NCBI GenBank assembly: GCA_003956705.1
Contig: QZCP01000778.1
Location: forward strand, 190,331 to 254,330
DNA length: 64,000 nucleotides
Origin: Brevipalpus yothersi
Lineage: Eukaryota > Arthropoda > Arachnida > Trombidiformes > Tenuipalpidae
Reading direction: 5' to 3'
Under the pieces are notes generated by a model. It saw only the letters and a list, made by a program, of their open reading frames with translations. It ran no database searches and had not been told where the DNA came from. The position numbers and the translations under genes are program-made. Shown piece after piece: positions 37,701 to 48,034 of this stretch; position 1 is the stretch's first letter; the number at the start of each line of letters is the position of its first letter.

Positions 37701-38083
37701 TGGTCTCTCTTTGGAAATCACTACAATTTAGTGCATTTATCGATGTAGAATGTTGGTGGGCTATATGCGAGGCCCCAGTGGGTGTATACTATAGAAGGAA
37801 CTGTCTGAAATTTCTGTTTCAATATGTAGGCTCTCCTTTGGAATATTGCTCTTGTGATATGAGGGGTATGATTCATTTTATCAGTGAATGTGCAGAAACG
37901 CATGAAAATCGAAAAAATCGTATATTACCTCTGTTAGATTACTTGAAAAGATGTAAAGCCCTAAACAGACTATTCTCTCCACAGGACAAGGTAGTCACAA
38001 GCGCGCTTGTAAGTTATCTGAATGATCTGTTCAAAAAAGTTTTACCTCAATTCAGAAACACTAGAACGTTCGCAGTAGCCTAA
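34748..38083 (+). CDS. Retrotransposon ORF2 (AP endonuclease-reverse transcriptase)
   Basis: 1,111 aa from the ATG inside the end of ORF1, in the +1 frame relative to it. The N-terminal third is an APE-type endonuclease: VINEA (catalytic Glu), GDMNA at about residue 132, LDHLV and GSDHRL at about 206. The reverse transcriptase follows, with FIPKRDSAKMRMI, DIDIAGAFDNVEW, GFPQGSKLGP (about 579) and YADD at about 622. A C-terminal CSCDMRGMIHFISEC (about 1033) is the CCHC-like motif found after the RT in R1/Jockey-type elements. No premature stop is present. Translation probably relies on re-initiation at the overlap. Confidence 0.94.
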   Translation: MARVLEITLCYTNSRKSELATMNAIKKINLFLPDVAVINEATNFIIPLGFQLFSFLTDKSRTTVLIKKSYSAKFYKISESGSLIYSVHGGIRMVILPVYLSCQFYVDKFKTKLDEMLRKALIFNPNVIMVIGDMNASALSDSSSRSGAKGASLRLWCERNNFSIPDYCASDWTFSDSRRRTYILDHLVIWSNVQYKRDTIRYFDIGSDHRLMLCTVSISKKRAQVNRLVAQMELPTQEYMRNECPIVTLELLETEFYCFKYVNTQSLSCSQFNVASTVTRLLNKQKEQDFSKLPEQLRALINTAEEKLWLERENVRLMNDAMEKYSRDRNPWPFIRRVTDSKKVKELIAECEVEFFARQIENVNELKASFNESFVIVEQVELQWPTHVICPVYIDKLLSKQKSKLVIVPPAEFYRNGHVAPIVSACVSAAFQAGYFPKRWAIGRASFIPKRDSAKMRMIVTQHPLGMVLQELICTYLDMKIDNLALEELMEQHGFMHDRGVQSAIYCFHRMTCGNFKCLIIDIDIAGAFDNVEWHILLDILESLGFDVRIRYLVASYLRNFTLWIDDDGVIKGRRLKKGFPQGSKLGPALWTLVTSQIIPRIKSYLEKYRKNDSNCVKFLFYADDAKIVIRGNCTNEFMEILEGIEEIINGFGLKINKNKTKIVTRGTYIKDLPYKTDFIQLLGMRFKPMNCDGSFFWKDFKNAAREIAMAVAPFIDTIALSCSKLPKLIIKQCILSKASHCLPAIMDAEPLHRVIRRFWAVESAICGAMYASGNCMNKSMPPIYTHLIFLEVLKSTMFTLVSNTTYKDHKMIRKFFAPDIHEKWYSRERVKYAPLTHFYVVKQAPPSNYVIEVKVFNRYKELRALVHSVHGTQRVAVKFERYTPAFDIIRIGIYSILMNIDKTEDLSFHIRSIDISLANGDACLQLWNVDGISRLTVEIVEMATNEYADRFMEGWRNEIILSDLGMVGNTTVHSIIDDVIKDGLVSLWKSLQFSAFIDVECWWAICEAPVGVYYRRNCLKFLFQYVGSPLEYCSCDMRGMIHFISECAETHENRKNRILPLLDYLKRCKALNRLFSPQDKVVTSALVSYLNDLFKKVLPQFRNTRTFAVA

Positions 38084-38309
38084 GAATCAAAAATTTTATC
38101 TTGTACTAGTAAGTTCTACCTCTTGGTAGCAACGCCAATGGCGGCGCTCACATTCAATAATGATTACAAGACACGTTACATGATTAAATGATTAAATGAA
38201 TTTTTCGATTGATTTTTGATTTCAATTGCCTGACGATTGCCTTGATTGTAGGGTTTGTGTGTGAATTGTTTTTGATAGAGGTTAATTGATTGTATTCCTA
38301 TTAGTGAGA

Positions 38310-40728
38310 ATGGTTGCCGGCAAAGATGCACATCTCGCCAAACAGGACAATAATAAGGATACTATTACATTTGAAGGTAAGCGAATGAATAAAAAATGGG
38401 TGAACAAGAAGAATAAGAAGAGGAGAAAAAAAATTCGTTAACCATTTTGTACTTTAATCTGTGCAGTAAATGATTGTGAATGTGTGATTATTATTATGAT
38501 CATCATAACTTTTAATTTTCTCTCATATCTTCACCTTCTCTACTCCTCATTTTGTTGACGAATCATTCACTGAATACTTACTCTTGTCGTCTCTTCTCTT
38601 TCCTCTCTCTCACCGATAGTATTGCAATTGATAAAGGAAGCTCAATCGCAACACGGCTTGAAACATGGTGATTATCATCGATATCGAGGTTATTGCTCGC
38701 GGCGTTTGGGAAGAATCCGTAAATCTCTTGGTTTCACTCAATCCTCCGGATCTCGACATCGTAGCACCTATGTCAAGAAGAAGGTAACCCCTGATATGAT
38801 TATGGGAGTTGGTGCTCCCAAAGCAAAGAAAGATCATATTCGTTATCTGTATATACCTCTCATGGAAACGGAGCGAAGTTGGGCCTATGCTATGGGCTTA
38901 AAGCAAGAGGCAAACACTGAGCCACGAAAAAGATTCCATTTGATAAGAAAGTTGAAGAGAGCTGTGATTCACGCTCAGGAGTTGGAAAAATTGACCAATG
39001 GAGAGGATAGTAAATGTGATGCAAAGAGTAAATTGGAAACTCAAGCATACTGTGCCTACATGAATGGAATTCTTTATTTTGAAACTGAACAATGGGCCAA
39101 AGCATCTGAATATTTAAAGAAATCTCAAGCAATTTATCTTAAGCTATGTGAAGTTGTAGTGGATGATGAGACCGCTGCACATTATCATCAGAAGATTGAC
39201 GAACTCAAGCCAACTTTACGTTACTGTGCATTCAACATTGGTGAACAGGGAATCAAAGCACAAGATTTTATTGATACTCTCACCTCAAATTACATTGAAG
39301 ACGAGTTCTTGTCCTCAAAACTGGATCAGTTAATATTGCAGACTCGAGAGAAACAGGCTGCCACTCTCAGTGAAGTGACTTGGTTGGGAAAAAGTTTTGC
39401 CGTTCGGGAAGAGAAAGTTCGATCTTTCCTGCTCACTCATCAAGAGACAAAGAAAGTTGATGTTAAAAAACTCAATCAATTAGAGCGTCTTCTTTTCGAA
39501 TGTCGAGACTGTGTTCAACTGTTACGTGATTCTAATCAAGACAAAACGCCGTTATACTGTTACCTATTGTATCTAAGATTAGATTTAACTTGCAGACGAA
39601 ATCTTTTTCTTATTAAGAATATCGATTCTCCGCCAGATTTGATAAGGCCCTATGAGGTGATCATAAGTACCTTGAACGACATGAAATCATTGCCATACAA
39701 CCAGTATTTCAGCTCAGAAAATGAGATTGAAGACTTGTTGAACGAACTGGAAGCTCGTGTAACCGCATACAAAGCATTCCGGTGCTATTATATTGGAAAA
39801 TTAGACAAAGTTGGTTGGAAAGAAGCGATTGCACTTCTCAATCGATCATCACAATACTGCACCTCTTATCTAGAAATGGGACATAAAGATGAGGTAAAAA
39901 AGCTCATTATTTGTTTACTAACGCTGATGGGAATTTTATTACACGACACAACTCTCCCGATAATCTGAGTTTTCCCTGTTTCACGAGAAAATTTATTTCA
40001 TCGGAATGTCTGATGAGATCTTCCGATTTACCACTTATTACTAATTTTCCCCTTTTTCTCTCCATTCCTTCTCCTTCATTCATTCAACTTATCACTGTTT
40101 ACCTGATTGCGAATAGAATTTGAAAGAACAAGTACGTCAATTACAAGCGAAAGCAGATGGAGAAAAGTTCAATCTATACGCAAATAGCATGATCAAAGAC
40201 ACGGAGCCTGTTAAGTTTGAAAAGTCATCATCAAAATCGCTCAAGAAGGTATGTGTGACTGCTGCTTTGACTTGAGCTTATCTCCGTAGAGATTTGACGT
40301 CTTATCCTCTCATTTCAACCTTGTCCCTCTAATCTTGGTCTCCTTTCTTTTTCTTCCTCTCTTTTCCTCTCTTTCTCGTCCTCTTTCTCTCTTTCTCTCT
40401 TTCTCTCTCTTCCTCTCTTCTCTTCTCTTCTCTTCTCTCCTTCTTTTTTTCTCTCTTTCCCCACTGATCTCGTTTTCTCTCCATCTTTCTACCACCTCAA
40501 CAGCCAATCTCCGAGCGTTTAGACGATTACCTCTCAGTGGCTGAAGTCAACTCTGGTGACCTAAAAATGGCCAACTTTCCTCCTCAATACCAACCCATTG
40601 CTTGTAAACCACTGTTCTTTGATCTCGCTCTAAATCACTTGAAATTTCCTTCTCTGGAATCAGAGATATCCAAAACCAAGCCCGGCGGTCTCACTGGTAT
40701 GGTCAAGGGCTGGCTTTGGCGGAAATGA
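38310..40728 (+). CDS. SRP68: Signal recognition particle 68-kDa protein
   Basis: RNA-binding subunit of the cytosolic SRP; with SRP72 it binds 7SL RNA and arrests elongation. Exons 38310-38376, 38620-39893, 40117-40248 and 40504-40728 join in phase to 565 aa (human 627). The RNA-binding N-terminus is clear: QSQHGLKHGDYHRYRGYCSR, RRLGRIRKSLGF, LMETERSWAYAMGLKQEA, RKRFHLIRKLKRAVIHA. TPR-like helices follow (AYMNGILYFETEQWAKASEY), then the SRP72-binding C-terminus ending PGGLTGMVKGWLWRK. Intron 3 is an almost pure pyrimidine tract. The start codon lies only about 230 nt downstream of the retrotransposon ORF2 stop, so the promoter is squeezed against or inside the element's 3' UTR. Confidence 0.96.
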
Positions 40729-41069
40729 TTGTGAGCCAATGAATTTCTTGGAATTACAAATTAACTGCGTTGATGATCATATGGTGATGAAAATATTTCA
40801 TTCGAATCGAGCAATACTATCGGTGAATCACCAGCGTGATTCGAGAGTTTTGAAGAGTAAGCAATGGAAGAGAGAGCGAGAGAAAGAGAAAGGCATAAAG
40901 AGAAAGAGAAAAAGGAAAAAAACTCCGTTAACGCCCCAACTGGAATGCCAAATATTTCTACATTTTGCTACCTCTACTTTTACTTCGATATTTTGGTATA
41001 TTTTTCGTGTTTCTGAGAGCGGCGAGAAAAAGCAACAGAAAAACTTTTATGGGCTATTTTCAAAAATCA

Positions 41070-41072
<3 letters not shown>

Positions 41073-41105
<33 letters not shown>
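41073..41105. repeat. (CT)n microsatellite
   Basis: A pure CT tract in the SRP68 to zinc-finger intergenic region. The whole 40.75-41.85 kb stretch is exceptionally CT/TTC-rich, with several further short CT or GA tracts (41220-41270, 41434-41456, 41572-41586, 41690-41718) and no credible gene. Confidence 0.9.
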
Positions 41106-41108
<3 letters not shown>

Positions 41109-41875
41109 GATACATGGAAAATGAATGAACAGAAAAAAGAATAAAAAAGGATCTCCATGCACCTCCATTATGGGAGTCGCACCTTAGCATCCGGTGATAA
41201 AAACAAGAGCCTGTTCCCTTCGCCACCTCCACTCTCTTTCTCTTTCTCTTCCTCTCTCTTCCTCTCTCTCTTTCTTTCCAACTCGGTTACTCGCATACGT
41301 ATTTGGTCTGTGTGTGATAAATAATATGGCCTCTCAATCCATGGTCTCGCGTACCCTTGTGTCCACCATCTTATCCTACCTGGTCAATGATAAATATTAT
41401 TAACCAAATTAATCGTTCCTATTTAGCAAGCGTCTCTCTCTCTCTCTCTCTCTTTCTCTATATATACCTCTTCCCCAGAAAGACTTCTCGCTCTCGGAGA
41501 GAAGGTGTATATCTCGGCTCTCTCTTGCTGAGGAAGAGAGAGAGAGCAAAAGAGCAATGATTCCTCTTTATTCTCTCTCTCTCTCTTACACATCATTCTG
41601 CTCTCTCTTCTCTTTCTTCCCTTTCTTCTCTCTTTTTGATTCTCTTTCTCTCTCCTCTCTTCTGTTCCCTTTCTTCTAGCTTGTGTAGAGCAAAGAGAGA
41701 GAGAAGAGAGAGAGAGAAGTTGTATGTATTGCGCCGGTGCATAGAGTAGCTAGCGCTGTTCTCCGAGAGCTCTTTCTGTTATACTGCAGTGTTTTTGGAT
41801 TTGCTTGTTTGATTGTGTGATGCGTATTAATTAAGTGAATATTTTGCTTGATTGTGTCTTATATTTCGATAAGTT

Positions 41876-42848
41876 ATGAGTTTTAACAGTGTAGAAGGTT
41901 ATACGGATGGTAAAATCAAAAGATCGTCCTCTGTTGATCGACTACAATGGAATGTTAGTGCTAAGGATCCAATGGCAGCCGCTCAAGCACCCACCACTCT
42001 GGTTGGACAAGATGGCTGCCGAGCCTCAACCAGTGATCTGAACAATGTCTCCGGATCATCGTTTGTTACCGTGATTAAGGCAGATAATCGTGAAAATATG
42101 GATATCACATCATCCATATCAAACAAAATTAAATCACCTACGGTATCTGACTGTGATTGGGAAGTGGTGGAGCTATTGCTCTCATTGAAACGGAAGAAGA
42201 ACGTATCGAGTTATGAGTGTGAACAATGCAAGAAGTCGTTCCTCACTTGTGTGGCTCTCAACATACACAACACTAAAAAGCACAATAAAAAAAAGACAAG
42301 GACTGATTCCACTCTTGATTGCCCCTGTGGCATGACATTCACCGCAAAATGGAGACAAAATTGTGTCCACAAATTGAATAGTCATGGACGACACTGTAAG
42401 GCATTTAAGGAAATCGGTAATTATGAATTTTTTTGCTTTATTCTCTCTTTCTCCTTCTGCCTCTATCTCTCTCTTCTTTTCTAACCAAAAAATCCATTCT
42501 TTATTCTATGTTTATTCGAAAAAAAATTTTTTCTCTCCACACCATGTGTACTCCATCCACAATTCACGTTATTCACCATTCGGAAATCACCTCTCTCTCT
42601 CTCTCTCTCTACAACATTCACACCCTCAACGGAACGGAATCACGTTCATCATTTTTCATCGGTTCAACCTCCATCATCATCATTCAACATGACCGTCTGG
42701 GAATGCAACATGAATCAATGACTCATTGACTACTACTACTAAAGAAATACGATGTGAGGTCTGTAAGAAAGGATTCATCTCTAGAAAAAGCCTGGAATAT
42801 CACGGACTGAAAGCTCACAAGCTCGCAGTGCCAGTCGATCATCAGTGA
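41876..42848 (+). CDS. Small C2H2 zinc-finger protein, unrecognised family
   Basis: Exons 41876-42416 and 42745-42848 join in phase to 214 aa. The first 100 residues are Ser/Asn-rich without motifs. A C2H2 finger follows (CEQCKKSFLTCVALNIHNTKKH: CX2CX12HX4H), then a degenerate Cys/His cluster (CPCGMTFTAKWRQNCVHKL...H..HC), and in exon 2 a second regular finger (CEVCKKGFISRKSLEYHGLKAH, same spacing). It is probably nuclear and DNA-binding. I do not recognise an orthologue; it may be lineage-specific. The exon 1 donor is in phase 1, and a downstream candidate exon at 43344 has the same entry phase, so alternative 3' ends are possible. Confidence 0.7.
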
Positions 42849-43343
42849 ATGATCATCCATAGTTGGCATACGTAACATTTTTCAGTGAGATTGATTTTTG
42901 TGAAGAAACTGGCCAATGCGAGAAGAAAAAAAATTTTTTGTGTACCACACTATGCGTACTCCATCCACAATTCACCTTCTATTTCTATCAGGCTCATTAT
43001 CTTTTTCTTCCCTCTTGTCTATCAACGGTTGATTATTTCCTCTTTTACACTCTAGACTCTTTTGTACAATAATTAAAATCTTGGTCACATTTTTGGAAAG
43101 GTGAAAAGAGTTCAAGGTACGCGTTAAATACAAACGAAACCCCTCCACTCTCTACAATCAACGAAATCTTACACACAAATACCAACTTATTTGCGGTTAT
43201 ATTTTAGGGCTCGTAAACTTCGACTCTTTTCCAAAGACACTTATATATTCACACAAAGTTATTCTAACACACACAAAAATTCACATACACAAAAACGTAC
43301 ACACTTAATTTTTTTTCTTGTCAATATGAGTTTTATGTTCCAG

Positions 43344-43432
43344 AATCTCAGCATTGGCACGTTTTTAACGGATACAATCCCACTGGAAATGTGCGTATGC
43401 AATGGATGAATCAGCAGCAAAGGGGTGTGAAA
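43344..43432 (+). CDS. Orphan candidate internal exon
   Basis: An 89-nt block bounded by TTCCAG and AAA|GTGAGT. One frame is open throughout and gives about 29 residues of protein-like sequence (SQHWHVFNGYNPTGNVRMQW, then MNQQQRGVK). Its entry phase equals the exit phase of the zinc-finger gene's first exon, so it could be an alternative downstream exon of that gene. Its exit phase is 0. I do not recognise the peptide. Confidence 0.35.
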
Positions 43433-44043
43433 GTGAGTGTGTTTAGTAAAAAAGCATTTCAGAGTTGAGGATTCAAACTATCTTGTCTCCTCTCTCTCTC
43501 TCTCTTTCTCCATTTCTCTCTCCTTCACTTTCTTAGCTCACTTCCACTTCTTAATCGTTGTCTATCGTCTTTCCTCTTCTCTATCTCTCTCTTTCTCTTT
43601 CCCACTTTTCTTGATCATCTTGCTCTTCTGTCCCTCTTCTTTTTCTTCTCATTTTATACAATATGCCTTTAAAATTCTTTGATTACACTCTCTCATTTTC
43701 TCTCATTTCATACTTGCTCTCTGCTATGATGTCCCTATAATGGCAATTGAAATCAGACAAACTCAATAAATGGATGTCTAAGGGAATTTTGATGATCATT
43801 TTTTGTAGAAAAAATTACACGCTTTTTCACATTATCGAGCTCAACACATGACATTTCTTTCATCCTCTCACATACGATGAGAAGAGGAAAGAAGAACGGA
43901 TTGGGATGTTTCCGTAGAAACGTAGCTTTTAAATAGAGAGAAAGAAAAAAAGTAGGTAAAATTATCGTGTTTAGTTGTCTTTGGAAATATCCTAGGTTAA
44001 GGTAGGGAAGAACGATGTAACCGCTTCATTTCGCGTTCTTTAG

Positions 44044-44116
44044 CTATCGAGGTTGGTATCGCGAACTGATCAACGAGGCTGATTACGACATGATTAGTGA
44101 GCAAGGCCGGGAATGA
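44044..44116 (+). CDS. Orphan candidate terminal exon
   Basis: After GCGTTCTTTAG comes a frame encoding YRGWYRELINEADYDMISEQ then GRE and a TGA. The composition is strongly protein-like in a region that is otherwise low-complexity. It enters in phase 2, so it does not join the 43344-43432 exon directly; a further exon would be needed. I do not recognise it. Confidence 0.3.
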
Positions 44117-44155
44117 TACATGAGGCGATGGACTCTACGAGTCTAGCAGCATTTT

Positions 44156-44189
<34 letters not shown>

Positions 44190-44400
44190 ACTATCTCACT
44201 CAGCTCTCAAACAAGAAATATTTATGCCTCTCAGCCCCATGATGTGATGCTTGTTAGCAGCTTGAGATGTAACTTCTTGAGCCGAAATATAATAAAAATA
44301 AGTCTGTGTGGGATGTTTGAGAATACTTTCCGTCTGAATGGAGTGAGAAAAGGATAGTTACGAGAGGAAGAGAGTAGAAAAAGAGAGGAAGAAATAAAGA

Positions 44401-44407
<7 letters not shown>

Positions 44408-44458
<51 letters not shown>
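44408..44458. repeat. (GA)n microsatellite
   Basis: A pure GA tract of about 50 nt; a CT tract at about 44156-44189 lies 220 nt to its left in the opposite orientation. The 42.85-45.5 kb stretch is mostly CT/CA-rich and, apart from the two candidate exons, holds nothing I can call. Confidence 0.95.
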
Positions 44459-44461
<3 letters not shown>

Positions 44462-44989
44462 GTAGGAATGAGGAGGAAAAATGTTTAACTGAAAAAAGAA
44501 CGATGATGAATGATGGAAAAGATAGTAGGTGATAAAACTGATAATGGATAACTTGAAAACAATGAGGATGAGGAGAAATTCGGCTGACAATATTCAACGA
44601 AGGAAACCCCTCTGGTGTGTATGTGTGCGTGTGTCCTGATGATCGCGAGCTGGACTGTAGACACATACATGGAAACTCGGATTTTGCATCATTCCAAAAG
44701 TTATTCGATTATTCGATTATGATTTTATTTTTTTTCGCTGGACAATTGCTTGATTCATGAATTTCAATCTCATATCATCCAAATTTTCATGCAAACCACT
44801 TTCGCCTTGGTGATTTATCTTTAATTCGAATACTTTCCAACACTAACAAATCACTGATAGTGCGATCGTTTATGTCCAAAAAAATTGGATTAAATTAAAT
44901 TCGAGTCCAATTTTTAGCGCCCAAAAGGATCGTGCTGTCATCTGGCAATGTGATGAAGGCACTTGATTTGCTGGCAAGCAAAGCAAAGA

Positions 44990-45536
44990 GAAGCAGCACG
45001 ACTGAGACTCTGTTACTGAGCTCACAAGTCAGTTGTTTTCCGTACAGTTAAAGTGCAAAGTGTCAAATTAAAAGTTCCTCGATTGAGTGTTATTTTGTGT
45101 TTTGATTTTTGATTAAAATCTTTCTTGTGATAGATTTTTCTTTTCGTCCATACCACACTACAGTTGCATACTTGATTATTGATTGCATATGATCGGGTGC
45201 TTCTTCATGTGTTTATCAGCTCAATTCGATTCAAAACCAATGTTGACAAATTTTGATAGAAAATGTATTTCGATTATTTCATTATGGCTCAATATATCGA
45301 TGTCTTTTTTGGTACAATTTTTTTCATCTGACCTTCATTTGCCTGTTAAAAGTACAAATTGTGATTGGACATAATCAGTGGTTAGCTTGTACACTTGAAA
45401 TTGAATCATCTGCCTCAACACCTCAAAATACCCTTGAATTTTTTATATCTCTTCTCAAAAGAAGCAAAAAAGCGATACGTTTGCGTTCTTGCGTTCTCGA
45501 GTTTCGTGCAGAACAAGTTGTTTTTGTCCAATATAC
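44990..45536 (+). promoter_or_regulatory. Probable promoter and 5' UTR of the CUE/Smr gene
   Basis: A TCAGTT initiator-like word near 45029-45036, in the context CACAAGTCAGTTGTTTTCC, fits an arthropod Inr and lies about 500 nt upstream of the start codon. There is no clear TATA box. The assignment is inference from one short motif. Confidence 0.3.
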
Positions 45537-47426
45537 ATGATGGATACAACCGCAAGTGCTGATTCTGGATCTGGGCCTTGTAAGAATGTCCTGCTTTCCA
45601 CCAATGTGAAATCAACTTCTAGTGGTCGGAAGCTTTTTGGATTCCTTCAGAGTGATGGATCAAATGCACTCAATTGGCAAATTCCGCCATTTCCTGGTGA
45701 ACAAGATGACACCAAGTGTGACCATTTAGAGGATAATCGATCACCAACAATAATGCTCACCAGTCGTCCAACTCAAGTGGAAGATGAGGATTGGGTGATG
45801 CTGGAGATGAAACAAATAGGAGATACTATTGTTGATTTAAAGTCTAATCATGGTATCAATGGAAATGATGGGAGCGAAAACACCTCTCTCAAAGATCAAG
45901 CAAACCACGACAAGTGTGATAACAATGAAGTCATTGTTCTCGAAGCTACCTCAAAAGCTCGCGGTAATTTCGATCAGCGTATCGATCGTGGTACATCCAC
46001 TGATGACCTACCTGGTGACATGAATTACCACGAAAAAGTTACTAAATTGAAGATGAGATTTCCTCGAGCAGATATATCTCACATTGAAGAGGTGCTGAAT
46101 GCCTGTCATTTTGATCTTCAATGGGCCACCAATCTTTTGCATCAATTTAGTGAAGAACATTTTGATTCCAAGATCAATTCAATTCCCGGTGAATCGTGCA
46201 ATATCAGTGCTAATAATTCTGAAAGTGCCAATTCTTCATCAACCACAAAAGCAAATTGCAATCATAATGATGATAACAAGCAACAGAGCAAGCACTACTC
46301 CATTTACATAGATCCTGCATCTGCGATAATTTTGCAGCAAACATTTGGCCAAATATTGGGTGGTAACAATCTGGACGAAGAATATCTTCGTGTGGACATA
46401 CCCCCTAGTGTTGCTCAATTGATACATGGTCTATGGTCTAAAACTTTCGAGAAGATCTCAGCAGCAAAAAAATCTAACAATTCCAAAATTTCGAATCGCC
46501 AAAAAGATGACACATCTCCGTCGAAATCACAAACAACCAGAGCTCAACAAGTTCAACGCTCTCAAGCCAAACCATTGCCTTTGAATCAATTACAAATATC
46601 TTATCAGCCAAAGAGTAAATTTGAAGAGATAATGGATTTAGAGAAAGCACTAGAGATAAGTATGCAAGAATTTAATCAAGAAAAATATCGATCGACCAAT
46701 GGGCTGGTTAACTCAATCCTCGAAAAGAACAAGATTGCAACCAGGATGAAGCGAGAAGAACTGAGAGGAATTTTCCCGTGCATTGATTCAGAGCAACTTG
46801 AGCAAATCTTTTCAGCTCACGGTTATAATCTTGAGGCAACCATTGAAACAATCAACTCGTCGTATGGGATCAGTGAATCACTGCCTGATCCTCCAAAAGA
46901 ATGCGAATTTGAGGACGACGATTATGGTGATGTTCACCGACCGTCCGGCAAACGAGCCCACCAATCATCCCATGGAGAAAATATGGAATCATTGAGATGG
47001 AAAATGTTTGACTGCAAAGAGCGGCGACAGGAAATATTGGAAAAAGCTAGAATTTGTTATCAGAGTAAAAAATATGCTGTCGCAAGTTTTTACACCAAAC
47101 AAGCCCAAGATTGTAAAGATGAACTCGCTCGGCTCAAGGAACAGTTGATCGATCATGTAGTTGCGACAAGTCCATATGAAACTCTCGATCTTCACGGTAT
47201 TCATTCAGATGAGGTGATTCCTACTCTTCATAGCTATATTTCTTGTAAAGAAGAAGAGTTAAAGTATCGAAACATCGACAAGCTAAACCTCAACATAATC
47301 ACGGGTAGAGGTGCACATAGCTCAATTGGGCCTAAATTGAAACCTATGGTTGTGAAGTATTTGACCAAGAAAAAGTACCACTTCAAAATACCCAACCCAG
47401 GAATGATTCGAGTCACCCTCCGATAA
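45537..47426 (+). CDS. CUE and Smr domain protein, N4BP2-like
   Basis: Probable ubiquitin-binding nuclease-type protein, 629 aa in one exon. A CUE domain lies at about residues 166-207 (VTKLKMRFPRADISHIEEVL). A UIM-like helix (DLEKALEISMQEF) comes before a second CUE-like segment (ELRGIFPCIDSEQLEQIFSA). The C-terminal 120 residues are the helical extension usually found with Smr (ARICYQSKKYAVASFYTKQA) plus the Smr domain (about 547-629) with LDLHG and GRGAHS motifs. This order matches the C-terminal half of animal N4BP2. The N-terminal P-loop polynucleotide-kinase domain of N4BP2 is not seen, so this is either a shortened paralogue or lacks upstream exons. The first of two adjacent ATGs is used. 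Confidence 0.88.
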   Translation: MMDTTASADSGSGPCKNVLLSTNVKSTSSGRKLFGFLQSDGSNALNWQIPPFPGEQDDTKCDHLEDNRSPTIMLTSRPTQVEDEDWVMLEMKQIGDTIVDLKSNHGINGNDGSENTSLKDQANHDKCDNNEVIVLEATSKARGNFDQRIDRGTSTDDLPGDMNYHEKVTKLKMRFPRADISHIEEVLNACHFDLQWATNLLHQFSEEHFDSKINSIPGESCNISANNSESANSSSTTKANCNHNDDNKQQSKHYSIYIDPASAIILQQTFGQILGGNNLDEEYLRVDIPPSVAQLIHGLWSKTFEKISAAKKSNNSKISNRQKDDTSPSKSQTTRAQQVQRSQAKPLPLNQLQISYQPKSKFEEIMDLEKALEISMQEFNQEKYRSTNGLVNSILEKNKIATRMKREELRGIFPCIDSEQLEQIFSAHGYNLEATIETINSSYGISESLPDPPKECEFEDDDYGDVHRPSGKRAHQSSHGENMESLRWKMFDCKERRQEILEKARICYQSKKYAVASFYTKQAQDCKDELARLKEQLIDHVVATSPYETLDLHGIHSDEVIPTLHSYISCKEEELKYRNIDKLNLNIITGRGAHSSIGPKLKPMVVKYLTKKKYHFKIPNPGMIRVTLR

Positions 47427-47514
47427 AAATGCTGCCAATCAATTTGTTATTATTATGGAGAAGAGCTGAATAGAATTTCTCCAAAGAAAACTGGATGTAA
47501 TGGATGTTCTGAAT

Positions 47515-47582
47515 GTGTTTTTAAATTTTCTTTTCTGACCGTGTTTTTAAATTTTCTTTTCTGACTTTGTTTTTAAATTTAA
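47515..47582. repeat. 26-nt tandem repeat, about 2.6 copies
   Basis: The unit GTTTTTAAATTTTCTTTTCT plus CTGACC-type ends repeats at 47515, 47541 and 47567 with few differences. It sits in the probable 3' UTR of the CUE/Smr gene. Confidence 0.85.
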
Positions 47583-48034
47583 ATTTTTTTTTCTGAATGA
47601 ATTGATTTTAATACGTATCCAGAATTCAATGTTTACTACATATTATATACACTCACCGAATGAGAAAAAAAATCCACTCTATTTCACACCGGGTCGGAAG
47701 AAAAACAAAAATAAATCATAAGGTAAATGAGATGTTATTCATTAGGATTCAACCTATCCAGGAGATTATCGACATAGAGGGATGGAATGAGAGTGCCTGT
47801 GGAGAAGAAAAATATGATTTAGAGAGAATAATTACAACAAATATTGCAGATAATTCTTCTAAGACTGACGAGATTAATTTTGAACTGATCGAAAAATGCA
47901 AAAAATGCCAATGAACTATCTTAGGATCTAAGTATCTTGGAAAGTCTTTGAAGAGAAAATTAATAATTCACAAAAAAGTTAGCTCTCACTGAATTAAGCA
48001 ATCAATTTTCTGGCCATGAATGAAGCGTAAAGAA

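Larger units (their letters stand above)
33268..38204 (+). mobile_element. Intact non-LTR retrotransposon, R1/Jockey-like
   Basis: A two-ORF LINE-type element on the plus strand: ORF1 (gag-like, zinc knuckles) and ORF2 (AP endonuclease plus reverse transcriptase with a C-terminal Cys/His motif). Both frames are open from end to end, so this copy may be recent or active. The boundaries given are minimal: the left edge is the ORF1 start, and the right edge is a short tandem ATGATTAA-type repeat (about 38180-38200) that could be the 3' terminus, as many such elements end in simple repeats. No LTRs are visible and I recognised no RNase H domain. It lies between STX16 (-) and SRP68 (+). Confidence 0.93.

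Noticed and set aside
33100..38210. Target-site duplication of the retrotransposon
   Set aside because: I compared the flanks by eye and found only generic AT-rich similarities, so no duplication is claimed.
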